Source: Apoderus coryli (taxonomy: Eukaryota; Arthropoda; Insecta; Coleoptera; Attelabidae). Taken from it: DNA of 64,000 nucleotides. A program made the position numbers and the translations under genes. Below are positions 11,683-24,785 of the stretch, piece by piece (the stretch's first letter is position 1; the number at the start of each line of letters is the position of its first letter). The stretch spans positions 21,052,001 through 21,116,000 of the forward strand of contig OU452198.1 of assembly GCA_911728435.2 (NCBI GenBank). The letters run 5' to 3'. The notes beneath the pieces were generated by a model. It did no database searches. It was not told the DNA's origin and worked only from the letters and a program-made list of their open reading frames with translations.

Positions 11683-13719
11683 ATATAAACACTAATTAAA
11701 TTGATCTAAATACTAATATACATTTAAATCACAGAGAATACTATACCTAATAATATTGTTATTAATAATTATTCTTAATTATTAAGAAGAAAAATATTTA
11801 AAAAAAATAATACAATAAAATAAAACAGTCTTAATTCCCCCTATATCTGGTCCAAATTTCCATTTATAAAATAATCACGGTGAATATTACAATATAAAAA
11901 TTAGATTACGAAAAATTTGTATATAAATATACATAATATACACACTAATTAAATGGAACTGAATACTAATATACATTTAAATCACAGAGAATACTATACC
12001 TAATAATATTGTTATTATAATTAAGAAAAAATATGCAGAAAAATATAAAAAAAAAATAATTTCGACATGAAAATATAATTAAAGAAAAAGAAAAATATTA
12101 AAAAAAAAGAATACAATAAAATAAAGCAGTCTTAATTCCCCCTATATCTGGTCCAAATTTCCAAAAATTTGTACTCCATTTATAAAATAATCACGGTGTA
12201 TATTACAATATAAAAATTAGATTACGAAAAATTTGTATATAGATATACATAATATACACACTAATTAAATGGAACTGAATACTAATATACATTTAAATCA
12301 CAGACAATACTATCCTAATAATAGTGTTATTATAATTAAGAAAAAATATGCAGAAAAATATAAAAAAAAAATAATTTCGACATGAAAATATAATTAAAGA
12401 AAAAGAAAAATATTTAAAAAAAAGAATACAATAAAATAAAACAGTCTTAATTCCCCCTATATCTGGTCCAAATTTCCAAAAATTTGTACTCCATTTATAA
12501 AATAATCACGGTGTATATTACAATATAAAAATTAGATTACGAAAAATTTGTATATAAATATACATAATATACACACTAATTAAATGGAACTGAATACTAA
12601 TATACATTTAAATCACAGAGAATACTATACCTAATAATATTGTTATTATAATTAAGAAAAAATATGTAGAAAAATATAAAAAAATAATAATTTCGACATG
12701 AAAATATAATTAAAGAAAAAAAAATATTTAAAAAAAAACAATAAAATAAAGCAGTCTTAATTCCCCCTATATCTGGTCCAAATTTCCAAAAATTTGTACT
12801 CCATTTATAAAATAATCACGGTGTATATTACAATATAAAAATTAGATTACGAAAAATTTGTATATAAATATACATAATATACACACTAATTAAATGGAAC
12901 TGAATACTAATATACATTTAAATCACAGAGAATACTATACCTAATAATATTGTTATTATAATTAAGAAAAAATATGTAGAAAAATATAAAAAAAAAAATA
13001 ATTTAGACATGAAAATATAATTAAAGAAAAAAAATATTTAAAAAAAAGAATACAATAAAATAAAGCAGTCTTAATTCCCCCTATATCTGGTCCAAATTTC
13101 CAAAAATTTGTACTCCATTTATAAAATAATCACGGTGTATATTACAATATAAAAATTAAATTACGAAAAATTTGTATATAAATATACACACTAATTAAAT
13201 GGAACTGAATACTAATATACATTTAAATCACAGAGAATACTATACCTAATAATATTGTTATTATAATTAAGAAAAAATATGTAGAAAAATATAAAAAAAA
13301 ATAATTTCGACATGAAAATATAATTAAAGAAAAAAAAATATTTAAAAAAAACAATACAATAAAATAAAGCAGTCTTAATTCCCCCTATATCTGGTCCAAA
13401 TTTCCAAAAATTTGTACTCGATTTATTAAATAATCACGGTGTATATTACAATATAAAAATTAGATTACGAAAAATTTGTATATAAATATACATAATATAC
13501 ACACTAATTAAATGGAACTGAATACTAATATACATTTACATCACAGATAATACTATACCTAATAATATTGTTATTATAATTAAGAAAAAATATTTAAAAA
13601 AAATAATTTCGACATGAAAATATAATTAAAGAAAAAAAAATATTTAAAAAAAAGAATACAATAAAGTAAAGCAGTCTTAATTCCCCCTATATCTGGTCCA
13701 AATTTCCAAAAATTTGGTG
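11683..13719. repeat. Satellite array, seven units of ~300-315 bp
   Basis: The anchor CAGTCTTAATTCCCCCTAT recurs at 11,826, 12,127, 12,442, 12,752, 13,066, 13,370 and 13,672, giving periods of 301, 315, 310, 314, 304 and 302. Each unit carries ATACTAATATACATTTA, a run of A-rich blocks whose lengths vary, the anchor, and AATAATCACGGTG. Variation is mainly in A-tract length. The array starts inside a unit and ends with GGTGCGATTTGGTGCGA. No coding capacity. Confidence 0.9.
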
Positions 13720-13859
13720 CGATTTGGTGCGAATAGATTATTATATTTATTATTAAAATAATATTAATATATACTAACGAGTGATTTTCGCGTCTTTGTC
13801 TAAAATTGGGGTAAAAAAGGCCCAGTTAAAGCCACTAAGGCACCCATTCCGGCGGAACC

Positions 13860-16800
13860 ATTTTCATGACTATATTCTTAGAAAAACATATGGGACAAGC
13901 AATTTCGTATATTTTTAGTCACAATCGTATCCAAAAATGACGTACCCATTCGTAATTTCTATTGAAAAAGTATTAATCTTTAAAAATATGACTCACTTCA
14001 CACATACTACGTTCCTTTTCTCACTTCACACATACTACGTTCCTTTTATAAATATCAGTATTCCAAATGTCATATAAACTGTGACAGCTACCGCACACAA
14101 AAAAAAATACGATATCAATAAATAACTGTTTGTATTGGAAGCACCTAGCTAACAAACCTTATATGAAAATTTCCAGTAAAAACTGATGCTTACTTATCTA
14201 AAAAATAATGCAAAAACACTGAACTCCACCACCAAAGAAGTAGAGGTTTTCCATAGTGTCAAATTATAACATAAATCCATCTGTCATAATAATTAACATG
14301 TACTATACTGTCTATAGTAAAACAACGTAAATACAATAATTTCCAAAAATGTGCAAGAATATTACTGTAAAAGACAGAATGGAAATTGAAAAAGAATATA
14401 TACCGGAATAAATATACAATGACACTCTTTAAAAACACATGTTAAATATAAAGAACAAAATTTAAAGGACACTGATATACGCAACATTTGCAAAATTACT
14501 TACAAAATGTGCGAAAAACTACATAAAATCATACCGATGACAACAATTTTTTCCTTCACTATAGAGGCGACACTAGCCACAAAACACAGGAAATGAATAT
14601 TATGTTTCATTTGGCTATGATGCCTATCCTTTTCACAAACAAACGCATTCAAATTCTTTCATCCATTGCAATTGAAAATAATACATACATACATAACCTA
14701 TAAAATACTGCCATGAACAGTGAAGTCTTATCTAATTTTTTAACAACTGCTTTACCTCCAAATCTAATAATGCCAGAGAATGATTTTGTAGAATGTGGCC
14801 CAATATGGCAACAATGGCGCACATCGTTTTCGACTCGACTTATTCCGTGACCAGTCACTCCAATTTTGCAAATGGCCACTCATAAACTTCCGCAGAGAAG
14901 AACAACAATGAACACAAATTATCGAAATGAGTAAACATTAGTAAATATAGCATAAAACACTTGCACAGTAAGTAATTTAATACAAATACATAATATTCCA
15001 TATTTCAGACAAATATATCATGACGTCTATACCTAAAACATTCGTTGTTGGTAGCTACCTATATTATGATCAAAACAAACAGGCTAATATTCTTAAAATT
15101 AAAACATTATACCTACCACATCAACGGTAAGTAACAAATACAAACAACATATTATTGTTATTCCAAAGTGATAGATACAGAAATATACAAAAACAATGCA
15201 AGTAAGTAAGTAACTACTTTTACCCGAGATGTATCACCAGCAACAAACTATTACAAGTAGAGTTGCTTTTTTATTAATGAAGTCTATAAAAAGGCCATAA
15301 TACACACAACATTTTTTGCATCCAGCTACATAAATATGCTTATAACAACGTGAGTACTTTGTAAAACTATGTATCTACTATTTACTGAAAATTATTCTCT
15401 ATCTGAAAATACCAACAATTACAATTTACAGTTCGCCATTTATCAGGAAGAATTTGTTTGAGATACCTAGGTATGTCGTTTATGTTGTACTTATTAATGA
15501 AGTTTATAAAAAGGAAGGTAGGTACATTATGATTATTATTTAGATTTGTTTGGAACTAAACTAAAGGTTACTAGGTTAATTTCATCTTATTGATCTCGGT
15601 CAGGGTTGTTTCCAAATAACTAATGACGTACGTACTTAGCTGACTAATTTTATTATAGATTTACAATTTTCGTATTAAACCTAACTTTACCTGTTTAATT
15701 AATTAAATTTAGTATATTATATTAATAATAGGTACTTATTTTTCTGGTAATTATATATTTCTTATAATCTTGATCATATATACATTAGTAGTTTTTATAA
15801 CAGGTTCTCCATTCGTCAAGAAAGTAGATACGTAGGTCGTTACTAGATTCCTATAATAGATCAGGTGATGAAGGGCTGCATAACCAACTACATTAGGACA
15901 GTGTTGCCTACGTTATCTGTTATATAAAGGGCAAAGCAATAAATTTCAGAGTTTTTTAGATTAGTTGATGAAATTATTGCATAGGGTGGTGAAACCTGTG
16001 ATGTACGGGGTAACTCAAAAATGTTTCTATTTATTTTCAATATTTTTAGGTATGGTAAAACGTAATAGAAAAATTTTCCTGGCTATGCGCTAAGTATTTA
16101 TCAGATTTTAACGACATTAATTAATAAGCACCATGTACAGGGTGATACAAAAACAACATTAATTATCCCACATTTAAGAAATTTTAAATGTATAGAAATT
16201 TATATACGGGGTGAATCAAAAATGTATTTCTCTATTTTTTAAGACTTTTAGACATGCTGCAAAACCTTATCAGCGATAGGTGACTTTTTATTTTCTTTAA
16301 AAGAGAAATTTTTAGCATAGGCTTTAAATTAATATACAGGGTGAATCAAAAATGTATTTCCTTATTTTGTTATGGTCAAAAAAGTAATATTTTGAATAAT
16401 TTTTTGGTTTCTTTAGATTTCAAATCAAGTTTTCTGTGAAAGTTAAACTATAAGGTCGAATATATATACAGGGTGAATCAAAAATGTATTTCTTTATTTT
16501 GTTATGGTCAAAAAAGTAATATTTTGAATAATTTTTTGGTTTCTTTAGATTTCAAATCAAGTTTTCTGTGAAAGTTAAACTATAAGGTCGAATATATATA
16601 CAGGGTGAATCAAAAATGTATTTCTTTATTTTGTTATGGTCAAAGAAGTAATATTTTGAATAATTTTTTGATTTCTTTAGATTTCAAATCAAGTTTTCTG
16701 TGAAAATTAAACTATAAGCTCAAATTTATATAAGGAGTGAATCAAAAATGTATTTCTTTATTTTGTTATGGTCAAAAAAGTAATATTTTGAATATTTTTT

Positions 16801-17320
16801 GATTTCTTTGGGTTTCAATTGAAGATTTCTTTGAAAGTTAAACTATAAGCTCCTACAGGTTATCTACGGGGTAACTCAAAAATGTTTCTATTTATTTTCA
16901 ATAATAGAAACATTTTCAGATTTTCAGCTCTGGCAATACTTTTTTTAATTAATATTAATATTAATTTTTTTTTGAATTTTGTTTTTGAATTATTTTTTTG
17001 AAAAATTTTTTTTTGAAAATTTTTTTTTAGAAATGATGAATGACTTTTTTCATAGATAAAACTACCACACAACGACTGGGAAATCCCGCAAGGGAAAATC
17101 TGATAGTGCTGTCTTTGTCTATAAAATCTGTACAAAAAGGCAGAATTTTAAGCCACCATAAGTAAAGTTACGTCGTAACAAGTAACCACAGTGCAGTCTA
17201 AATGGCAATTTTATGTTTGAAACTGATTTAATGAGGCCACCCTATTTTATTAATTAATTTAATTACATCTACAAACGTTAATTTTGAGTGCGACGCAGAG
17301 GGAGATATCAAATATTTCTT
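13860..17320 (-). mobile_element. R1 repeat copy C, inverted
   Basis: Sequence from about 13,860-14,400 matches, inverted, 22,016-22,510 and 59,820-60,320; 16,085-16,150 matches inverted 20,270-20,330 and 58,415-58,470; and 17,040-17,320 carries the palindromic end and the opposite terminal segment (TAACAAGTAACCACAGTGC, GCGACGCAGAGGGAGATA). The middle (14,410-16,080) does not match the other copies and may be a different internal segment or an insertion. No convincing transposase frame; a minus-strand 76-codon frame at 14,649-14,879 is unassigned. Confidence 0.6.
16208..16870. repeat. 132-bp tandem modules inside R1
   Basis: GGGTGAATCAAAAATGTATT starts at 16,208, 16,339, 16,471 and 16,603; a GGAGTGA variant is at 16,734, and a GGGGTAACTCAAAAATG variant near 16,868. 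Spacing is 131-132 bp. The two central units are nearly identical, so the array expanded recently. Inverted single modules recur at about 20,040-20,280, 23,270-23,760 and 57,935-58,400. Confidence 0.85.
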
Positions 17321-17324
17321 AAGC

Positions 17325-17492
17325 TCAATGCAAGGCTGCCAGACTGTTTTTCAAATTATCTCTATCCTACACCTCGTACTTATTATTTCCGCAATAGCGT
17401 ATTTAATCCGAAATCTATTTACGTGCAGATGCTTATTTAAATATAAACTCAATTTCCCCAAGTTTATTTTATTTAGTTTTGCTAAAATAATT
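17325..17492 (-). repeat. Dispersed repeat E, inverted fragment
   Basis: Complement of about 10,412-10,590 (GAAATTGAG/ACTTGGGGAAATT block, then ATTGCG and AAGTACGAGGTGTAGGA). It ends exactly where the Gypsy remnant begins. Confidence 0.65.
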
Positions 17493-19332
17493 TGGTTATT
17501 GCACAAGTTAAAGGCTCTTGTATGCTCATAGTTATTCTGCCGCATGTTACATTAGAGGTTGAGTTTCTAATAGTTGCAGACGACACCATACATGATTTGG
17601 ACGCCATGATTGGATGGGACGTTATCAGCAGACCTGGACTTAAGTTGATCAAGACAAATAATGGATTGGCCTTACAACATAATGCCGATGCAGAAGTACG
17701 ATTTTTGCAACAAGTCGACATAAACCAACAACAAGCGTCAGGAATGGACGAGACAGTGAAAAGAAAGATAGAGGTTATGCTAAAACAAGCTATGGAAGAA
17801 TCTCCGCCTGTAGTAGTTACAGGATACTTGACAATCACTTTGAAAGATGAAACTCCTGTGACTTACCGACCACGACTGGCATATGCAGAAAGGGTACAGC
17901 TTAAGAAGATAATTGAAGAGCTCCTAAGTGAAAACATCATTCAGGAAAGTACATCTAAATATGCAAGTCCGATTGTCCTGGTTAAGAAAAAGAACGGGGA
18001 TCTTCGTCTCTGCGTCGATTACAGAGACCTTAATAAACGAGTTGTAAAAAAAATCCATACCCTCTACCACGGATTCAGGATCAAATTGATGCACTAAGCA
18101 CCGCCAAATACTTTAGCACACTCGACATGAAGTCAGGATTTCACCGAATTCTGGTGGAAAAGAAGTCAAGACATCTGCTTGCATTCATAACTCCAGATGG
18201 CCATTACGAGTACAGGAGGATGCCATTTGGATTCGTGAACTCGCACTCATGCTACCAGAAAGCAATCGATAAGGCTCTTGGAAAGCTAAAAGACAATATC
18301 GCTTTCGTCTATTTAGATGATGTGTTAATCCCAAGTAAAACGGTTACAGAAGGACTAGAAAAACTTGAGCTAGTCCTACGAGCACTTTCGCACGCCGGAT
18401 TTAGACTAAATCTAGAGAAATGTAGTTTCTTTCAAACTCGTACTGAATATTTGGGAGTTGGAAACACGGCACATTGAAGCCTAGCCCAAGAAAAGTGATG
18501 GCACTACAACGTACCACACCACCGAAGGATGTCAAAGACGTACGACAACTGATGGGACTTGCTGGGTACTTCCGAAAGTTCATTCAAGAGTTTGTTAGCA
18601 AAACAGCGCCAATAATAGCACTATTAAAGAAAGATGTCGATTTCTCTTGGACAGCGGAATGTGAAGGCGTGAGACAGGATTTGATTACGCTGCTAATCAA
18701 TGAACCTATTCTGCAGATATTTAACCTAAAATGTAAAACTGAGTTACACACCGATGCTAGTGCACTCGGTCAATTCTGCTACAGACGAATGAGGAAAACC
18801 GTACCAGACCGGTCGAAGGACCACGGAGTGTGAGTAAGATACCATTCCTATGATTTGGAAACACTGTTAATAGTAGCAGCAGTAGAACACTTTCGAGAAT
18901 ATCTGTATGGTAGAGAATTTACAATATATACCGATTGCAATTCCGTTAGAGCCCTTAAAAAATAACTTAACGCACCAATAGCACTGTGGTGGGTTAAGTT
19001 GCAGGACTTCGACTTCACCATAGAATATCGCTCTGGTGTAAAGATGGCCCATGTGGATTATCTCAGTCGAAATCCCCTTGGTAGAATTTTATTCATCAAA
19101 GGCAATAGAGATATCACAGACAAGACCATTTCCGAATGGCAGAAAGAAGATTCTTTTTGTCAAAATATAATAACTTCCAAGGAATCCCACCAGGGCTACA
19201 GCTGTAAAGATGGCCTTGTATATTTTAATGATGGTTGTTACGTACCACAAGCAGCTCGACTCATGGTACTAAGAAATTATCATGATAATTCATCGCATCC
19301 TGGGTACGAAATAACGAATGTTATGTGCTAAA
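17493..19332 (+). pseudogene. pol: Truncated Gypsy pol remnant (protease tail, RT, RNase H, integrase start)
   Basis: Fragments in changing frames form a Ty3/Gypsy pol. First, 17,492-18,097 carries a protease tail (HDLDAMIGWDVIS) and the RT finger region (SKYASPIVLVKKKNGDLRLC). Next, 18,127-18,477 has GFHRILVEKK, the MPFGFVNS block and the YLDD active site. Then 18,474-18,833 has the connection and RNase H start (LMGLAGYFRKFI, ELHTDAS). Finally, 18,840-19,331 has TIYTDCNSVRALKK and the start of the integrase zinc region (NYHDNSSHPGYE). Frames shift near 18,045 (A-run) and 18,455, with stops at about 18,832 and in the RNase H segment. No gag and no LTRs were found, so it is a dead fragment, abutting repeat E on the left. 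Confidence 0.85.
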
Positions 19333-19404
19333 ATTGATATTAAAGTGTATAAAATTGGTTTTCGTGTTTCTGTTTATAAATTAAAGTAAATATTAACAAA
19401 ATCT

Positions 19405-19625
19405 ATCATGCTTAATTTCTCCGAAAATTTTCAAATATAGTTAAAAATGTGGTAACATCATGGAAAAGCCTAGGCAATTTTACACCACTTTTGTCTGAGG
19501 CTTGTTGATGTATAATATTTTTGGGGGAAGCCATTCAATGTGTAATTATTTAAATAACTGTAAATTCTAAATTTGGACAAACTTGAGAGTTTGTAATCAT
19601 TAGAGCTTTTTCGATGTTTCGATGT
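19405..19625 (+). repeat. Dispersed repeat D, copy 1
   Basis: Matches 56,110-56,360 inverted: shared blocks ATTTCTCCGAAAATTTTC, GGTAACATCATGG/AAAGCCTAG and TAATCATTAGAGC. Noncoding. The following 19,626-19,855 shows nothing recognisable. Confidence 0.55.
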
Positions 19626-19855
19626 TTCTCCAAAAACTTAAATTGCACGGTATAACTAAAATCCCATAATCGCAAACTAGATTGCATTTACAAAGAAAAC
19701 CGCAGTTCGATATCTTTGTTCGTTTCAAAGTTATTACCAAAATAATAATCTGGGCATCAGTCTAATGCGGCCTTCTAAAAGATAAATTAAGATAGCTTAA
19801 TAGCTATCTTGTTTAATAACAAGTTCGGTAGGTTTATATGGACACAAATAATATT

Positions 19856-22800
19856 AATTACAAGAAATGCCTTGCGGGATTTCCCAGTCGTTTTGTGGTA
19901 GTTTTATCTATGACAAATCTCATTGAGGGTTATAAAAAAAATAAAAAAAAATAAAAAGAAAGAAGAGAAATATTAGAAAATCTGATTTTTTTTATTACGA
20001 ACTACCGTACCTAAAAATATTGAAAATAAATAGAAACAATTTTGAGTTACCCCGTAGATCATCTCTAGGAGCTTAGTTACACGGTAAAGAAATCATGAAT
20101 TCAAATCTAAAAAAATCAAAAGATTATTCGAAATATGACTTTTTTGTCCTTAAAAAAAATTAACAAATACATTTTTGACTCACCCCGTATATAAATTTAA
20201 AATGTAAATTATTCGACTGCAATCTGGAAAACTTGTTAAACGTCGGCTAATTAATTTTTTTTGCATCACCCTGTACATGCTGCTTATTAATTAATGTTGT
20301 TATAATCTGATAAATACTTAATTTAAATAATAAATCTCCTTGTCAAATTCAAAAACCTTATAAAATTGTATACTAAATATCTACTATAAATATATTAGAT
20401 AGGTATTTTAAATCTGCTAGCCTAAAAATGGCCGCCTATAATATGATTGTCATCATAGGTGACATTATTTTTTATGACTACCATATCTCTCTATTTGAAA
20501 TCGTTGGTGTTAAATTAACGTGAACGTTAATAGCGGTGGACGTTATTTTGAGGACTACCATATCTCTCTATTTTGGTTCGTTGGTTTGTCAAAATTTGGT
20601 ATTTTTTTTCCTAACGTTAGTGTCACTTTTTTACTAATAATTTGCTTGACAGTCCCTTTTGTCAAAATAGTTTATGTTTACATTAATAGTCGAGCCATTA
20701 TTTTCATGTTTAAGTTAATTTCTATCAAGATGTTGTATATTGTAGTGTTATAAAATGGTTATTCCATATAGTTGTAGTAAATTTAGAAGGTGCCATTGTG
20801 TATTTGAAGTAATTTTAGTGAAAAATTGTTAATAACCCAAAGTGACACTATCAACAAAATAGAGGCGTTCAAAATGTGGACATACAGGCGTTTCTTTAAA
20901 ATTTTGTGACCAAGAACGAAGAAAGTTTTCAATATGAAATATTCAATGTTTAAAAAAAGGTGGACTAATCTAGTTATAGGTTGTTTGTAAATCATTTAGT
21001 GTAATTAACTCTATTATCATCTATATTGATTTATTGTATTTACGTACGTGTATTTAAATAAAATTATTGGAGATACTTAGTACGAATAGGCAAGGTAGTT
21101 TTGTATCGAAACAATAAGTATAGCAACTTTATTTTAGTGTAGATAGTTATTTACTACTGATATGAATACATAGTGGCTATACTTAGTTAAGCTTATACAA
21201 AATTGCGTACCTATTTTGTTTCATTGAATGTTTTTGATACATCTAGGATGTCTGTAATTACTTTTTGAACAAAAACAGACATAAGTAGGTATTCGGCACC
21301 TAGTAATATGTAAAAGTACCTACAACCAATAGGTTCACCTGAAGTGACCTTTAGTTTAGTTTCAAGCAAATCTAAATAATAATAATAGGTAATAATAATA
21401 ATATTACCGATATTGCCCTCGTAATAGAAATTTTAATTAGATAGCTTTTCCTCGGTACAGTAGGTATAACTTGAAAAATGGATTCAAGTTTGCTCTAAAG
21501 TAAGAAATAAAACACATAGATATTGTTATTGGAATAAATCTAATGTCCATTGTGTAGGAATAGTTTAAAGTCGATAGGTATTAAATTCTTGTTATGGTTC
21601 TTGGAAAGTTTTTATTGAGTATAGATGCTTTTCAGTGGTGGTTAGAGATTCAGACGTATATCTGGTAGTTTTAGGGTGTAAGGGTAAGGTGTATATGGTA
21701 AGATTTAATTGTGATAATATGTTGTAAATATTTTACCTAGCATGTAGCTGAAAGATTCATAGTTTTATTCGTCATTCGTAACTGGTAACACATGAACTAA
21801 AACCTCTCCTTTTATGACCCCAATGTTTGCATATATGTTGTCAAACTAATGTGGAAAATGAGCCATGTTATTTATTTTCTGTATCCTCTCTCTTGATATC
21901 GTATTTTGAGTTTTTCCTACAAATAATGGTAGGTTAAGTCGTTGCGGAATGTCAACAAATAATTTCATCAAAGTGGACGGTCATAACCCTATTTTATATA
22001 ATTGTACACTTACCTTCCGGTATATATTCTTTTTCAATTTCCATTCTGTCTTTTACAGTAATATTTTTGGAACTTATTGTATTTACGTTGTTTTACTATA
22101 GACAGTATAGTACATGTTAATTATAATGACAGATGGATTTATGTTATAATTTGACACTGGAAATTCTCTACTTCTTTGGAGGTGGGGTTTAGTATATTTG
22201 CATTATTTTTTAGATAAGTAAGCATCAGTTTTGACTGGAAATTTTCATATAAGCTTTGTCAGCTAGGTGCTTCCAATACAAACAATTATTTATTGATATC
22301 GAAATTTTTTTGTGTGGGGTAGCTGTCACAATTTATATGACATTTGGAATAGTGATATTTATAAAAGGAACGTAGTATGTGTGAAGTGAGTCATATTTTT
22401 AAAGATTAATACTTTTTCAATGGAATTTACGAATGTGTACGTCATTCTTTGATACATTGTGACTAAAAATGTACGAAATTGCTTCTCCCATATATTTTTC
22501 TAAGAATATAGTCAGGAAAATGGTATTCAAAAAAAAATCGAGAAATTCCAATATAGTTGCACCTCTAGTTTCACGTTATAATTTGGTTTTGTTAAGGTGT
22601 TTTTTCTAACACGTCAAACAAATTGCTTGTGTCAAATAGTTTATTATTTTCTTTGTTTACATTAATAGTCTAAAAGTTTTCAGCATTATTTTTATGTTTA
22701 GGATCAATTTCTATCAACATGTTGTATATTGTAGTTTTATAAAATGGTTATTCGATATAGTTGTAGTAAATTTAGAAGTTGTCATTGTGTACTTAAAGTA

Positions 22801-23140
22801 ATTTTACTGAAAAAGTGATAATAACCTATAGTGACAGTGTCATGAAAACCTTCAGATGGATGGATGTGATCATATGTTTCTGCATAGCCCAAGAAAAATA
22901 GTTGATATCCCTCTGCGTCGCACACTTAAATTAACTATGTAGATGTAATTAAATGAATTAATAAAATAGTGAGACCGCATTGAATCACATTTGAAAAGTA
23001 GCCTAATAACAAGTTTCGAAACTAAAATTGCCATTTAGACTGCACTGTGGTTACTTGTTACGGCGTACTTTAGTTATGGTGGCTTTAAATTCGGCCTTTT
23101 TACAGATTTTCGACGACAAAGGCAGCACTACAGATTTTAT
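19856..23140 (+). mobile_element. R1 repeat copy A, the most complete
   Basis: Begins with the signature palindromic end at 19,857, then two or three 132-bp modules (GAGTTACCCCGTAGATC near 20,047; GACTCACCCCGTATATA near 20,170; ATCACCCTGTACATGCTGC near 20,265). A body follows with landmarks shared with copy B at 58,420-60,950, and it closes with the terminal segment CTCTGCGTCGCACAC ... GACGACAAAGGCAGCAC (22,913-23,130). No long frame; 20,520-20,753 and 20,783-20,995 show no family likeness. Next to it a second copy begins directly at 23,149. Confidence 0.65.
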
Positions 23141-23144
23141 AAGG

Positions 23145-24416
23145 ATTAACAAGAAATCCCTTTGGGATTTCCCAGTCGTTTTGTGGTAGTTTTATCTATG
23201 AAAAAAGTCATTGAGGGTTGTAAAAAACATAATTAAAAAAAAACTATAAATATTGAAAATAAATAGAAACATTTTTGAGTTACCCCGTAGATCACCTCTA
23301 GGAGCTTATAGTTTAACTTTTAAAGAAATCAAAAAATTACTGAAAATATTACTTTTTTGTCCTTAACAAAATAAATAAATAAATTTTTGACTCACCGTGT
23401 ATATAAATTTAAAGTGCTTATGCTGAAAATTTATGAGACCATTCCAACAAATTAAAAAAAATATTTTGTTTTCTATTTATTAGGTCCTGCCGTGTCTAAA
23501 AGTCTTGAGAAATAAATAGAAACATTTTTGCGTTACCTCGTATATAACCTCTATGAGCTTATAGTTTCACCTCTAAAAAATGTTGGATTGAAATCTAAAA
23601 AAATCAAAAAAATACTGAAAATATTACTTTTCTGTCCTTAAAAAAATAAACAAATACATTTTTGACTCACCCCGTACATAAATTTAGAGTGTATGCTAAA
23701 AATGTCTAAACATTTAAAATTTATTTGACTGGAAAATTTGTTAAATGTCGGCTAATTAATGTTTTTTTTTTGCATTACCCTGTACATGCTTGTTTACATT
23801 AATAGCCTAATAGTTTTCGGCATTATTTTCATGTTTAAGATCAATTCCATATAGTTGTAGTAAATTTAGAAGGTGTCATTGTGTATTTGAAGTAATTTTA
23901 GTGAGAAATTGTTAATAAAAAATAGAGGCGTTCAAAATGTGGACATACAGGCGTTTGTTTAAAATTTTGTGGACTATAAAGTGGCCAACAACGAAGCTCT
24001 GCTCAGCGAAAATCTGGAAAATCTGTGTTAGATTGTGAACAGTGAATGCAGGCGACATAAACAAAATCATGATTTCGTTCGGTTTATTATAATATTTTCA
24101 GTGTGTGTAGGTTATACCTATTAATTTACCAATGTTTTTAAAATGTGTGTGAAAACCCAGAAGAATACAAGTTTTCGGCATTGTAGTGTTATAAAAAGGT
24201 TATTCGATATAGTTGTAGTAAATTTAGAAGTTGTCATTGTGTATTTAAAGTAAGTTTACTGAAAAAGTGATAATAACCTAAAGTGACAGTACCATGAAAG
24301 CCGTCAGATGGATGGATGTGATCATATGTTTGTGAATAGCCTAAGAAAAATAGTTAATATCTCCCTCTGCGTCGCACACTTAAATTAACTGTGTAGATGT
24401 AATTAATCCTTATAAA
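23145..24416 (+). mobile_element. R1 repeat copy A2, internally deleted
   Basis: Starts at the palindromic end (23,149) immediately after copy A, head to tail. It keeps the 132-bp modules (23,270-23,760), then jumps through shortened body segments (23,790-23,960 and 24,180-24,300) to the terminal segment at 24,350-24,416. It is about 1.3 kb against 3.3 kb for copy A. Confidence 0.55.
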
Positions 24417-24773
24417 ATCTGATAGCTGCCTTTGTCGTCGAAACTCTGTAAAAAGGCCGAATTTAAAGCCACCATAACTAAAGTTACGCCGTAACAAGTA
24501 ACCACAGTGCAGTCTGAATGGAAATTTTAGTTTCGAAACTTTTTATTAGGCTACTTTTCAACTGTGATTTAATGCGGTCTCACTATTTTATTAATTAATT
24601 TAATTACATCTACACAGTTAATTTAAGTGTGCGACGCAGAGGGAGATATTAACTATTTTTCTTAGGCTATTCACAAAAATATGATCACATCCATCCATCT
24701 GACGGCTTTCATGGCACTGTCACTTTAGGTTATTATCACTTTTTCAGTAAACTTACTTTAAATACACAATGAC
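24233..24773. repeat. Long inverted repeat, ~180-bp arms
   Basis: Arm 24,233-24,416 and arm ~24,598-24,773 are complementary with only a few mismatches (e.g. GTACCATG against GTGCCATG). The spacer (24,417-24,597) is the R1 terminal segment, inverted (ATCCTTATAAAATCTGAT, TAACAAGTAACCACAGTGC). It looks like two R1 ends joined tail to tail. Confidence 0.8.
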
Positions 24774-24785
24774 AAAATAACTTTT

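Noticed and set aside
11683..13719. Regular repeats considered as a CRISPR array
   Set aside because: The units are ~300-315 bp and repeat over their whole length, with no short repeat and unique spacers; this is eukaryotic satellite DNA.
14649..14879. Minus-strand 76-codon frame, protein-like start
   Set aside because: Located in the unmatched middle of an R1 copy. I could not link it to a domain or to neighbouring exons.
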